Below, piece by piece: positions 11,994-23,533 of a stretch of 64,000 nucleotides of DNA. How positions within the stretch are numbered: position 1 is the stretch's first letter; each line of letters starts with the position of its first letter. This stretch comes from Manduca sexta (taxonomy: Eukaryota; Arthropoda; Insecta; Lepidoptera; Sphingidae). The notes under the pieces were generated by a model. The model did no database searches. It had not been told where the DNA came from and saw only the letters and a list, made by a program, of their open reading frames with translations. The stretch is from the NCBI RefSeq assembly GCF_014839805.1, contig NC_051134.1:8897170-8961169 (forward strand). Reading direction: 5' to 3'. Both the position numbers and the translations under genes were made by a program.

Positions 11994-12506
11994 TAAGGTG
12001 CGTTCGGGTAAGATCGGACACGGGGTAAGATCGTATAACGAAAAATACCACGAAACTATGGTTATTTTTTAGTTTAAGCTACTTAGGCGGCTACGCTGTT
12101 TCTTTTTCCCTGCCCTACATACCACAGATGATGCTACGACCAAGAACAAGAGTGATGTGTGCAGTGAAACAATAAAAGTGGATTTCTCTTTTGTTAACAC
12201 TGATCGGGACTTCTACTTGATTTTGTAGACCTTATCATATTAGCTGTATAAGCGTTATTAGAACGAAGTCCGAACTTTATCCTGCGAACGTCCGATCTTT
12301 TCTAAGGGTTTTAAATTTCTATACAGATATTATCACCTATTTTTAATAATTGGAAGATGATTAAATAATCACATAAAGTAGCATTAATAATAACCAATTT
12401 CATGTATAAAATGCCGGTACCGCTTAAATATTTTAAGAGAAAAAAAATATTTTCGAGAATACTCGCAACATCGCAAAACCGTCCGAAATTATCCGAACGC
12501 ACCTTA
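11994..12506. mobile_element. Non-coding DNA element with inverted ends
   Basis: The ends are TAAGGTGCGTTCGGGTAA and, inverted, TAAGGTGCGTTCGGATAA (one mismatch in 18). Both ends are followed inward by a short GATCGGAC- or CCGAAATT-type motif. The element is about 513 bp with no transposase frame, so it is probably a non-autonomous DNA transposon of unknown superfamily. Confidence 0.6.
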
Positions 12507-12639
12507 ATATACAGATGGATCAAGTGTGTGTACACAAATACGATCTTTTCCAAGTAATTATCCAGAACACTTGTCCTATTTCACAGTTTTTGTTCTTGTA
12601 ATTTGTTGATAATGATTTATTATTATCCAACTTAGTGAC

Positions 12640-13010
12640 TCAAGCGACCGGACTGCTCGTCCGCGCACGTTCACTGTGCCGGTCGTAATGTTTAAGTATA
12701 TAATTTTTTTTTTATGGAGGCTTGCTATCGTTCTCACGTCAGTTAAGGTGACCACCGAAAACCAGGATTGTGCCGCCGCTCGCGCCGCAACACAGCATCA
12801 TGCTGAGTGGTCACCTGTCAAGGCCTATGCAGTTTTAGGGATTTTCGTATTGTTTTATTTTTGATATTCCCAGATGTTTTTTTGTTTAGTTTTGATATTT
12901 AGTCGTACTTGTTTATAATGTTGATTTTTTTCCCCTTATACGCTTGTACCTATGCATGTCAGTCTGTGACAAATAAATTGTTCTTCTTTCTTTCTTTCTT
13001 TTCTTAAAAT
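12640..13010 (+). repeat. Possible retroelement tail with (TTTC)n microsatellite
   Basis: A GC-richer block (12640-12830) with a 62-codon open frame and no recognised domain is followed by AT-rich DNA, an AATAAA, and a CTTT microsatellite at about 12980-13003. The layout resembles the 3' end of a retroelement; no second copy is present to confirm it. Confidence 0.3.
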
Positions 13011-13140
13011 AAAGATTTTTTATTTATTCCTTCATACATTCTTTCTGGTCTTAGTTTGTAAGGAATCGGCGCAGTCTCTTGTGCCATATCTCTATTAACC
13101 GTCATCTCATCAGTCGACACTATGTGGACTCTACGTCGCT

Positions 13141-13440
13141 TAATAATAATAATAATATCAGCCCTGTATTATATACTTGCCCACTGCTGAGTACGGGCCT
13201 CCTCTACTACTGAGAGGGATTAGGCCTTAGTCCACCACGCTGGCCTAGTGCGGATTGGTAGACTTCACACACCTTCGAAATTCCTATAGAGAACTTCTCA
13301 GATGTGCAGGTTTCCTCACGATGTTTTCCTTCAACGTTAACGTTACGCTTACCACGGTGCAATGGAGTCACTTGGTTGTTTCCGTACAAAAAATATCTCA
13401 TAATTACTAATATCAAATAGTGGCTACTCATTCTCAATCA
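13141..13440 (-). mobile_element. SINE family S2, decayed copy
   Basis: The left part, with GCCCACTGCTGAGTACGGGC and TTTCCTCACGATGTTTTCCTT, matches 31947-32290 closely. The right part diverges before the tRNA-like end is reached. The tRNA head of the family is at the high-coordinate end, so the element is on the minus strand. Confidence 0.65.
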
Positions 13441-13720
13441 TCATCATCATTTCAGCCCTTGAATCGTCTACTGCTGGACATAGGCCTCCTCCATTGCGCG
13501 CCACAGGGACCGGTTCTGGGCCGCCCTCATCCATCGGACTCCGGCGACCCTGACCTCTCCTGATCTCCTGATCATTCTAAATATAATGTATAAACCCAAT
13601 TCCAGTTGATACATGTGTGATGTAGAGTCCGTAATACTGTTCCTGACTGCGCGTGCGCTTCTGACTTCGTGTACATCAGTGTAGGAAGAGGGGTTCAATC
13701 AACTGAACGGGGGAGATAGG
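13438..13720 (-). mobile_element. LINE 3' end fragment (RT tail)
   Basis: The minus-strand frame at 13698-13468 contains VAGVRWMRAAQNRSLWRAME followed by EAYVQQ. This is the closing motif of a non-LTR retrotransposon reverse-transcriptase protein. The element ends in a (GAT)n tail at about 13440. Similar tails are at 15400-15530 and 18938-19125. Confidence 0.65.
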
Positions 13721-14281
13721 AGAGTATTTGAGGGCAATGAGCCTTGGACGGGAAATAATAAAGTGTTTTATTTACATTTAAAATGGCAATTACATTACGG
13801 AAAACTTAGATAAAGACAATATTTAGAAAAAATATTTCGAATATTAAATTTAAATTTTTAAACATAAAATTTTAAACATTGTAACACTACAGAACAATTT
13901 ATCTATAAGATTGCTTATTGCAGTGGTCGAATAACTGCGACATAAGCGAGATACAAGCTTTTTAACGGAGATAATGTTTTATTTATTCTAGGGTTACATA
14001 GCGCCAATTTGTAATTAAATCTATTGTCAGGGCATAAATACATTTTCAAATAGCAGTTACAATAATATTATAGTCTCCATGATTTCTAGAACATTACGTG
14101 GCCTAAGCCTAACTGTTCAAACAATAGTAAAATAACTCGATACATGTCAAAACTATAAAAAATAATGAAAAAATTAAATCGCCTTAAAACCACTGAAATC
14201 CAATAATATTATCTAATATTACCTATATAATATTAGTTACCAATTTTGAAGTCGATGACTAATTAAAATTAAACATTTGAT
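13721..14281. other. Intergenic, no gene seen
   Basis: AT-rich DNA with stops in all frames. Nothing supportable. Confidence 0.5.
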
Positions 14282-14504
14282 AATGATTTCTTATGTTTAC
14301 GCGAATGTTAGACATTGAAATTAAACTAATTTTCGGATTCTATCACGGTTTTAGTATTTTATTTTCTCCCAAAGTTTCGAAGACTTTGCAGCCTTCATGT
14401 CCCAGTCCCCCCCGTGACCATGAAGACTGCAAAGTCTACGAAACGTCGGGAGAAAATAAAATACTAAAACCGCGATAGAATCCGAAAATTAGTTTAATTT
14501 CAAT
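14282..14504. mobile_element. Foldback LINE-tail element, second copy
   Basis: Two inverted copies of a LINE-like 3' region meet at about 14405: the left arm reads ATTGAAATTAAACTAATTTT and the right arm ends in its reverse complement. The 30 bases at 14282-14311 are identical, in reverse complement, to those at 3957-3986, so this copy and the one at 3611-3997 belong to the same family. It lies about 480 bases downstream of the Diedel-like gene. Confidence 0.6.
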
Positions 14505-14986
14505 AAACATTTGATTACAAAGACATTAAACAATAGTTAGTTATAGACCGGACAGAAGGGCCAAATTTATGCTCCAAAAGTTATTACCAATTGCTAATAA
14601 ATCGCTGTCATATTTGAAATGTCCGTATGACAGTATGTCACAGCGTTCTTAGATATTAATACAAAAATAATATATTTACAGAAAATATGCTAATATTCGC
14701 ATTATAAACGTGCAAATCATGACATGGAAATAATATGAATTATTTTACATTGTTGTTTTACTATTTCACCGTAGATTATAACCATCATATAAGCGCAAAA
14801 TTTTTGTATGAGAATCTTCCTAATGTCCGCTCTATATAGTTTTTAGAACTTTGTTTGATTATATATTTATCTAGCAATATCAAGTGAGCACCGACTCCAA
14901 AATTCGTAATCAGTATATACTTAGTTAACGTTAATTCTTTTTTGGATTTTAATGATTTTCGAAGGCGTTATAATTTTTTTTATTTA

Positions 14987-15349
14987 TTATTTAGTGGCAA
15001 ATTCTTTAATATTTTCCACATGATTTGAATAAATCCTCATAAAGTTTTTGTATGCACCAGAGCCGGGTACACAACCGCGATCACAATTACAGCCGAATAT
15101 ATTACACGAGTATACACCGCAGTAAACGCCGGGATAGTTCCGCCCATCATTACACACTGACACTATACACCTCGGCCGGCTCAAGAAGAAGCCAACCCAT
15201 TCATTTTCCAGAAGGTAACCACCGCTAACATGTGAGGAACAACTCTCCCCGTGTTTTACTGTATATTCTATTTTAACCCTTGGACAACACTCACTTGACG
15301 CGTAGATGAAAGATGAAAATATAATTATGATGCTGAATATTAACTTCAT
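14987..15349 (-). CDS. Diedel-like secreted cysteine-rich protein
   Basis: A single-exon gene for 120 residues. Residues 1-19 form a signal peptide (hydrophobic core FSIIIIFSSF, cleavage near SS-ECC). The mature part has ten cysteines at 21, 22, 37, 61, 66, 77, 82, 87, 89 and 93, enough for five disulfides, and the segment YCGVYSCNIFGCNCDRGC, the signature I associate with Diedel. Drosophila Diedel is a circulating protein that dampens the IMD immune pathway, and homologues occur in some insect DNA viruses (established knowledge). Function here is inferred from the motif alone. An AATAAA signal begins within about ten bases of the stop codon. Flanking DNA holds a LINE tail upstream and a foldback element downstream. 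No intron is needed and the start is the first ATG before the signal peptide. Confidence 0.85.
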   Translation of the reverse strand: MKLIFSIIIIFSSFIYASSECCPRVKIEYTVKHGESCSSHVSGGYLLENEWVGFFLSRPRCIVSVCNDGRNYPGVYCGVYSCNIFGCNCDRGCVPGSGAYKNFMRIYSNHVENIKEFATK

Positions 15350-15399
15350 ATTTGGTTTGTTTGATTCGATTGATTGTCAATAGGTATGAATCGGTCGCA

Positions 15400-15530
15400 G
15401 GTCGCACGGTCGTACGGTCGCAGGAAGTCGCTGGATGCAGTTCGCTTCCAACAGGTCGACGTGGAGATCCTTGGGGGAGGCCTATGTTCAGCAGTGGACT
15501 TCCTGTGGCTGAGTTGAATGAATGAATACG
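15400..15530 (+). mobile_element. LINE 3' end fragment
   Basis: Plus-strand reading gives a W-R-S-L-G-EAYVQQWTSCG tail ending at a stop codon and followed by GAATGAATG. This is the same type of reverse-transcriptase protein end as at 13438-13720. It lies about 50-180 bases upstream of the Diedel-like start codon. Confidence 0.6.
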
Positions 15531-17224
15531 AATCGCAATTAATTCGTGCGATTTGGTCGCGTTTGAGATACCGATTATCAGAGTAGTGCGGCGTTCTCGA
15601 CTTTTAAGCTTACCAGTGGCATATTTTTAAATGTAATAAAAACATGAGTTAAAGTACTAAAACCTGGCTTTTATAAAGATGTGCGCTCAGCGGCTCGGTG
15701 GTTCCGTATGATACGACGCAACATATTTTGTGTGTTCTCCCCCTAAACAAAGCTAAGGCGCTTGAAATTGAATTTTCTGATTAGATTCTTGGCGACAAGC
15801 GAGTCCAAGCCTTACACCTGATTACTAATATGAATAGTTTGCTCAAAGTGATGCACTTTGTGCGTGCAGTCTTTGGTATGATGAGCGCAACATCGGGTAA
15901 ACATTATATCAATAACATCCAGGGTTGTATACTACATGGAGCTTGTAAAGACTAGACGGAATTTTCGCGTTATCTGGCGATTTTACCATGCCTATTGTTA
16001 AAATGAAATCTAACAGCGTATGATTATAGGACCCTTTCATAAAATTCTTATTCGTGATACTTTACAACTGGCATTTCTAGTAGTAAATATCCTGATATTT
16101 GAGTTTAAAATACCTCCTTAGTCCAAATATAAAGCGAGATCTGTGCTAACTTCGCCATTATATAAAAAAAAACTGCTTAATAATGTCCACCTCTGCGACA
16201 TAGAGGCTAGACATTAAGTTTTACATAATTTTTAGATAGATACGAGTACGTCATTTTTGTATTTACTAAATAGAAGAATAAATGTGAAATTTGCCGTTAA
16301 ATGCGCTAAATACGATTCTTTATTTTTTCTTACTTTTATATTTTTAGTACTATAATAAAAAAGAAAGATTTTTAACATTATTTTAAGTAATAACCGAAAA
16401 ATTAAACTGCCTTAAAAATCATGCAAACTAAAAAAATATTTAACATTACTTATACATATAATTTTATGAGACTAATCTAGAAGTATATTCTTTCAAATAT
16501 AAAAATACACGTCGAATTGGGAACCTCGTCCTTTTTTTGAAGTCGGTTAAAACACTGCGAGTGCAATGGGTAATTGATATGGAGGGTTTTTGAAAAGTTG
16601 ACAGGACGCCAGTTGTCCTGTGCGGTCATACGCCCCAGACTTGCCAGCCTTGAGTTTGTTATTCTTGGCGATGGGTATTGCGGCGCGATGGGCAACAGTG
16701 TACATTATGAACTGCGCGCCACGAGTCGCGGGTTTTGTGACGAGCGGCGAGCGACGCGGGGCTCAACATGAACAAGTATACGGAGCAAAAGGAAACTGTA
16801 GTGACATCGTTATTCAGCGTACCTACGTAGCATATTGATGTTGAATAAATCCCTTCTTAGCTGAATTTCGGTCACGGCGGCCAATCTAAACGGAGATCAG
16901 CCAGGTACGTCAAAGATATTATAAAGCACACGTGCACTCTGTTCCTTCACTCTCATAGCACGGTGAGACGACAAACTGGCATGAACGGAGAGAGATCAGA
17001 AGCATGATGTTTTACATGGTGGTAGATGATGTTACTAGAGTATTAATGAGGACCATTTACCGGTGGTGATGCAGAGCTTGGCCTCCGCGAAAGCGCACGC
17101 AGAAGTGGACAAAGTAAAATTTTCTAGGAGAATTATTGATTATAATAACTAGTTTATTAGCACTTTTCCAATTGGTAGTCATAATATTTATTAATGACTG
17201 ACTAACTGCCAACTATTTAAGTAC
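15531..17224. other. Intergenic with retroelement debris
   Basis: No gene recognised. At about 16480-16560 there is a block with GTCGAATTGGGAACCTC and TTTGAAGTCGGTTAAAA, which recurs at about 49100-49200 and, reversed, at about 61105-61145; it looks like the conserved end of a LINE-type element. Open frames at 16477-16838 overlap each other on both strands and show no domain. Confidence 0.45.
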
Positions 17225-17444
17225 TTACGTAGCCCCAATGTTTATGTTAATACCAGCAGCCGCCAAAAATATTCCATCTCTGGGTTTATTAACAATGCAT
17301 CGTAAATCTGACTCCAACATAACCGACCAGCCACCAAGTCTAGGCGGTACCGGTAATTGTACCCGATCTCCGCAAAAACAAGGAAAATTTAGAAGAGTAT
17401 TTGGCAGACGCTCCGGCAGCATTACACACAAAGACGAAACATAG
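17225..17444. other. Two overlapping antisense open frames, no known domain
   Basis: Frames of 68 codons are open on both strands (17238-17444 plus, 17225-17431 minus). The local base composition is more coding-like than the surroundings. The minus frame ends exactly at an AC|GTAAGT splice-donor-like site. No family is recognised on either strand; it may be a transposon gene fragment. Confidence 0.25.
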
Positions 17445-17858
17445 GTAAATATTCGTTACAACTGTGTTAGCGAAGGTCCGATTCCTTACAGAAGATCAGC
17501 ATTTGCGGAGGTGGAGGCGAGGTTTGTTTCAACCATAGGCTTAAATGATAACCTTGCCGCTTGCCACGGCGCCCGTCAATAAGTTGATAGGTAACATTAT
17601 GCCCAAGCGACCTTAAACTTTACCAGAAATAACATTTTATTACTTGCTGCATGGAGCGTAATCGCTTAATTCATTTAGTTGTTGATTTTCTTTTAAGGGT
17701 GTAGTTGAAGAGGAATGCATTAAATTTTTTCCAAGAGATTTTGTAAAGCAGTGGTTATATTCATTAATCTATTAAAAACTATAGGCTTCGAGAAAGAAAG
17801 TGGGCGTAATGAAACTACGACGAAATATGCGCAGAAAATAATATGAACACCATGATGT

Positions 17859-18012
17859 AATAGGGATCAAGCATATCGCCATTGGCCACAAATTTTGGTC
17901 TCCGGGCTGATACTGAGAAGAAAAACCAATGTCATTTTGACCAACCTAGTTTGGGACCCGGAATGTCAGAGCGGTGTCGAACCATGCATTTCATACAACT
18001 ACGCCACCGAGA
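17859..18012 (-). mobile_element. Degenerate tRNA-derived SINE (reverse copy)
   Basis: Reverse complement of the SINE at 10338-10597: CGGGCTGATACTGAG and AACTACGCCACCGAGA match its body and tRNA-like head. The B box is mutated (reads GGTTCGACACC). Confidence 0.65.
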
Positions 18013-18179
18013 TTACCTTGTTTCCGTACAATGGTAATTGCAGCGGTTAAGTTAACTTTAAATGAAATTAGTCTGGCCAACAGACATTGTCTTGCCACAA
18101 ATTGCGTTATACATAAAGCGTATTTTATGTAAATTAACTTATATCTTTTTAGATTTCTACAACAGCGCCGTATCTGGTC

Positions 18180-18450
18180 CAATATATCCTATATTTCAAG
18201 CAGAAACTAACCCAACACTCAAAAAAAATATTGAAATTTTTTGGGTGATTTGAACTTAGGATTTGCAAACAAGGATTTTCATACAAAAATATTATCAAAT
18301 TTTCCAGTTTTCTATCATTCAAAATTTGTTCTGACACATACGAATCAGGGAACTAGACAAATCGGTCGAGCCGTAATTCTCAATTGCTGTTCTTACATAC
18401 CTACATGAGGCAATCAACTTCTATTTATATAGATCTAGTGGGTTCCGAAA
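18180..18450 (-). repeat. Probable retroelement fragment
   Basis: On the minus strand it reads ATAAATAGAAGTTGATTGCC, then ATGTAAGAACAGCAATTGAG, then CGACCGATTTGTCTAG, an order common in lepidopteran dispersed repeats. No second copy is in this window. It lies directly downstream of exon 5 of receptor gene 2, where the missing last exons would be expected. Confidence 0.35.
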
Positions 18451-18588
18451 CTAGATTAAATGATAAATTGTGAGAAACAAATATAACAAACGAGAACGCT
18501 GCCTAACAACACTTTTTCAGATAACCTTTTAGGACATGCTTAACAACTAGAGACAGAACTAAGTAGAAAATAATAGGTAAGTAAGTAC

Positions 18589-20767
18589 TTGCGCATGAGC
18601 AATGGCAACTACAAGCAATTTCCGGACCCGTATAGAAGATTGTCTGCAACAGTTCTGCCAACCCGACGAGTACATTGATGTGCCAGTGTGAGCCGCCTGA
18701 TGATATGAAAATATATTAAGTCTTGGTAAGTTTTCGGTCGAGAGATTTATTAAGAATATAATAAAACCTCGACATCAGTTACGGTTATTGCTCAGTTTAT
18801 TGTGTATGTAAAAACTTTACCTCATATGTGATGTCTCCAGCATTCCACATGAAGAACCCGGTGCTGCATAAAACGGTCATGGCTGTCGTTGCCGTGGACA
18901 TCATTTTTACCAACGAACGTTCCCTAGTCTGTAAAGATACATCATCATCATCATCAGCCGCAGGAAGTCCACTGCTGAACATGGGCCTCCACTAAAGATT
19001 TCCAGGATCGCCCTATTAGAAGCAGCCCGCATTCAGCGACTTCCTGCGGCTTTTATGAGGTTATCTGTCCACCGCGTGGGTGGACGTCCGACGCCGCGCT
19101 TGCCAGTTCGTGGCCTCCAGAACCTACACAAAGATATATCCCAAAAAAATGACCATAATTGAAAATAAAAACGATAATCCATTCCGTGGTGCTGTTTGGT
19201 ACTGATTTACTTCATTCATTACAAGTCAGCCTTTACTGAGTTGTCGTACTGGTAACACATAAACACGTAATGTTCAACAACAAACAACGTTCACTAATTC
19301 AACTTGCTTGTGACTTGTACGTAAGAAATAGGGATGGTATACGAAAATTATTATTTTTTGTAATTGCCTGCCATCTCATAGTCTATCTTTTCTTTGTTTT
19401 TCAAACTTGTCGAACTAAATAGCAAGCGGATAATTACTACAAATTATAAAGATGTTCTACATAAATCAAATACTTACCATTATGAATGTCTGATACATTA
19501 TAATTGTTAACATGATTATATTAAACACAATCTGCCCGCTTATCACGTCGTTGCAAATTTCATGACTTTCTTTTGTAACTCTGTAAAAACGTGTATTAAA
19601 GATTAACAGAGATTCCATTCCTTCCAACCACATAAAAGATACAAGGTTTACTTATTACTGCTTACCGTAAAGTTTGCGCATGCGCCTTAACACCAATCTT
19701 AAACTTCTTTTCATACTTAGCTTCTTTCTCGTCTTGCTTTAAATTCTCATCTAAGAATATTTCATTCAAGCTCTCGAAGTACTTCTGAAGGTTTTTGTAT
19801 TGGTGGCTGATGCAGGTGCTCAACGATATCACGATGATGTAGACACACGCTACCTTAGCCATGAATATTATCCAGACGATATGGTAGAGTACTCTAGCCA
19901 CATTTGCTACAACTGAGTTATCCGCGATGATCGGCCAAACCGGTATCACTACATTAAATGTTACACCTGAAAACAACTTTCAGTTATATAAAAAAATCTA
20001 TCAAAGCAAAATATCCTGATTCCCCGTATTATTCGTGTTTGATTCGAGCTTAAACAGCAAGAGAAAGTAGTAAAAGAGATATGCAGTAAGCAGTTCTGGG
20101 ACCATCCTTTCAAGGGCTCAAAATAATTTCGGCTTATTTATCAGTCTAATTCGCCTCAAATATCGCCGAGAGGTAACCAAAAAGTTTGGCGTAATCGCTC
20201 AACCTGCTCAGCCTTAGGGTTAGGACATATACTTAACAATTTTCACGACATATAAAGTATACCAATGTGTTTGATAAACTCACCAGTTTTCAACACCTGT
20301 ATTAACGAATCAACACAATAAAACAGCATTGAACAAAAACAGCTGAACGTGAACGCGATAGAATACATGTTGCACTGTTTTATCATCATCTTCTCTACGT
20401 TGGGGTCGTTGTGGACCTGCTTCAGGGTTATTACTAGCTCTAGAAGCACTTCTCTCGTTTTCTCCTTGTAGTGAGCCATCAACGCCGAATACAAGCAAAG
20501 AAACGGATGACCAACACAGAATAGAATCTGTATGGTTTGCTGTTTCTTAGATAGCTCATGTTGTGTAAACACTGAGAGAAGTTCCAACAGGACGAATATG
20601 CATGATATTATGTCAAGTGCTCTAGCGTATTTATCGTAAAATTTCATAAAATGCTTAGAGAAATTCAGGTCCTCTATCCAAAAGTTTGGCAAACCCGAAA
20701 GGTAGGCCCAGAAAACAATCCTCCCGAACCATTCTTTTGATTTATTCCAAGGATATTTCAGAGCCAT
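18589..20767 (-). CDS. Odorant receptor, gene 2 (5 exons found, C-terminus not found)
   Basis: Paralogue of receptor genes 1 and 3. Exons in coding order: 20767-20284, 19966-19666, 19580-19478, 18928-18821, 18696-18589, with GT-AG borders and phases 1,2,0,0 (368 codons). Family segments seen are SGLPNFWIEDL, STCISHQYKNL, STGFFMWNAGDIT, TSMYSSGW and VRKLLVVAIAHAQ. The expected last two exons (60 and 42 nt, ending in an IVKxSYS block) could not be found between 18589 and the Diedel-like gene. A weak remnant reading KPIVFNRLMNITTAL is at about 17729-17788, but without a proper acceptor or donor. The gene is therefore either truncated or has distant or diverged last exons. Intron 3 holds a LINE tail right beside exon 4. 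Confidence 0.8.
18938..19125 (-). mobile_element. LINE 3' end fragment in receptor-2 intron 3
   Basis: Minus-strand reading gives EAHVQQWTSCG, a stop, then a (GAT)n tail at 18939-18955. Only about ten bases separate the tail from exon 4 (18821-18928), so the poly-pyrimidine side of the acceptor is partly made of the insertion edge. Confidence 0.65.
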
Positions 20768-22820
20768 TGCGGTAACGATGAGAGTCTTCGCGTTTGTTCA
20801 GGTTTGTAATTATTTGCTAGACTTTTAAAGTAATTTCTAGCAGTTGTGTAATTGAGTAGGCGTGTGTAGCTAATTGTAACACGTTTGCGAAGTATGTGAA
20901 GCTATACTATTATTCACATAGATAAATTCGTAACATTATTGTATCCAGTGTAACTACTCGACATAATGAGACTTAACATCTCATGTCTCAGGATGGCGCA
21001 GTGGAATAACAAACAATACTTTGTAATTCAAGGTGTTCGATGGTGTTTCTACTGTTTATGGGCGGTCGTATTGCTTACCATCAGGCGAACGGCAAGCTCG
21101 TCTCGTCATTCAAAGCAATAAAAAAACTAACGGTGGAAGATCCTTTGCTGGCTTTTCTGTTTGTGAATCAAATTAATTATCGAAACCATATTTGATTTTT
21201 GACCGGATGTATTGTAAATAAAGGCAACAATATAAGAATTTAAGGAAAAATTTTAAACTTTATAGTTTTCAGCGTCGCTTGCAGTGGATTTAAACTTTAG
21301 GTATTACTTCACATGATAGAGTTAATTAATGTAATTTTATAAGGGGTAGCTTTTGCAAGTACATTGCAATATTCGAATTATGAATTGCTGCCCAATCCTT
21401 AACCAATTTTATTGTTGATTGGCTCGCGCGTCCGCATGCGTGAAAAAAAAAATCCCAGAGAAAAAAAAATGTCTAAATGTAGCTTCCTATTAGTGAAAAA
21501 AATTCAAAATCGGTTTAGTTGTTTCAGATTTTAGTCCCTACAAACCTACAAATAAACTATCAAAGCTTTCCTTTTTATAATATTAGTATAAACTACATAG
21601 GTAGGTATAATATATTTGTTCTCTATAATGATATATGTATGTCTTTACTTAAATTGGCTGCCAGATAAACAAAGTTGAACAAAGCCAAAGAAAGTTATGA
21701 AATTCCCAACACTGCGACGTCGGGTGCACTGTGCGTTCTTAAAGTATTGTTTGCGAATATTGGTGTTGACATCCTATGACGCAGTGTGACGAGCGTAGGG
21801 CAGTGCCTGGCAAGTTGTATTTCTACATTCTGATGGTACTTCTATAGTATATTGGAAATAGTCCCTTACGGGGTACGAGCAGACGATTACGTTATTTACT
21901 TACTTATATGGTTGTAATAAATAAATAAAACTATTCGAAAGGACTACTTTGAAAGGAAACCTCCTAGTAAATATTGACTTACTCAAGTATTGAAAAAGGA
22001 AGATGAACGCTAATAAGTTAAGTATACTTCAATTTTAAAATTTGGGACAGTCTTGACACAGATATAGGTAAATAAAGTCAATAATCCCCTAGTAGCCCAT
22101 ACGGCTTTAATTCCAATGCCTCGCTATCTTTCTAATTGAATAACTTCGTTGCGGGATATAGATTAGTGTATTCTGAGACTCGCCGAGCTTCACCGCTCAG
22201 GGTCATATAATGCGTGCCACTGCTAATCCTGACTACCAGAAATTGTCGTGGTGGGTGTGAGGGCTGGAAACTCTCGGTCTTTCGATTAGAACACCTGTAA
22301 TTGGAAAAAGATTGTTATTCCCCCGTAGACAGAATTAAGCCCCCTGACCTTACGTATTAGCGATAGTTCTATAGAAATTATTAGATGCCATCAACGTATA
22401 TTAGCTGTTACAATATTATAACTACCTTATTAATTACAGATATTATAAGTAATTAACTCCGCTACGTATTAATTTATCAAATTACTTATGTTGTAATTTG
22501 ATTTAATAACTGAGTATTCATTTCATGGTAAATAATTGGAGTGATTTATAATAATAGCTGTTGAGAAAATTATAAGTAAAATGGTTTTCTCTCACACAAA
22601 ACTACTTTTTTTTTCACCTTCCCAATCTCATGATATATAATTTTTGTGCCGTTTGCCCCTCGAATCCCGGGGCCCTAAATGGTTGGCCCCTAATTTAAGG
22701 GACGTTTAGTTTCATAGTAATTAGGTAAACACAAAATATTTACACCTCGTTACCCTGATTTTGTATCATGTATCGGGTGCAACATTTGACAGACATGTGT
22801 CTAGGGCGCACTGTTGATTA
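20768..22820. other. Intergenic between receptor genes 2 and 3, with repeats
   Basis: Holds an R4 repeat copy in reverse at 21003-21125 (CAGGCGAACGGCAAGCTCGTC) and, at about 21411-21600, a retroelement-like tail with CAAAATCGGTTTAGTTGTTT and TTTATAATATTAGTATA. The rest is AT-rich with no coding potential. Confidence 0.5.
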
Positions 22821-23140
22821 GGGTATTATACTCTTTTTTGAAAAGTGTCTCAAATTAATCTTAAGGTGATAAAATACCACTAGAAATTTTATAAAAAAAA
22901 AGTATTCAATCAATAAGTGCCATTAAAATATATGCAAATATTACATTTGAAATTTTCCCGCGTAAATAAACGAAAACGCCAGAGGCCACGTTGCTGACGT
23001 CATTTCGACAGTAAACATCAAGTAACAACGCTGTGCATAGAGAAAGAGGAAATTATTACAACTAAAATGAGCTACTATCCTTATTATTGGTGTGTTGTTC
23101 CGGAATGTAAGAATACACTAGTATTCTTATATTCAGAAAC

Positions 23141-23172
<32 letters not shown>

Positions 23173-23533
23173 TTTTTGACGTTTTACTAATATAAAAATT
23201 GTGGATTCAAGTGCCAACTGATATAACTTTGAGGAAAACTTGATTACAACTTGCGAGAAGAGATCCAAATTTATTCTCCGATAATTTGTTTATTTCGATA
23301 AATTAGAAATAGTGAACACGTATTGACACTTTCAGTAGTTTACTAACTTGATGACGTCATGTCACGGAGTTACTCATTTCGCTTATTTGTAAAACAGATG
23401 AAAAAACTTTGAATTGAATTTCAACATTTATTTTATAATTTTATGAACTGAAACTATTATTTTCCGACTACTTTTTGTTTAAAGTATCTTATTTATGTTT
23501 GTTTTTTTCTCACATACTTACACCAAAATACCC
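22821..23533 (+). mobile_element. Non-autonomous THAP/P-like transposon remnant
   Basis: The segment begins GGGTATT and ends AATACCC, a short terminal inverted repeat, and has AT-rich subterminal regions. Near its middle it keeps the start of a THAP-type zinc-finger protein (23067-23153). That points to derivation from a P-element-like transposon that lost most of its transposase. Boundaries rest on the seven-base ends and are approximate. Confidence 0.45.
23067..23153 (+). pseudogene. Truncated THAP domain start
   Basis: ATG followed by SYYPYYWCVVPECKNT, the typical beginning of a THAP C2CH finger (first two cysteines four residues apart). The frame then runs into an (AAAT)n microsatellite at 23140-23168 and stops, before the second Cys-His pair. 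It cannot make a finger. Confidence 0.5.

Noticed and set aside
15600..15670. Candidate exon 6 of receptor gene 2 (KPGFSTLTHVFITF before a GTAAGC donor, minus strand)
   Set aside because: No acceptor precedes it and the residues do not fit the family pattern seen in genes 1 and 3.
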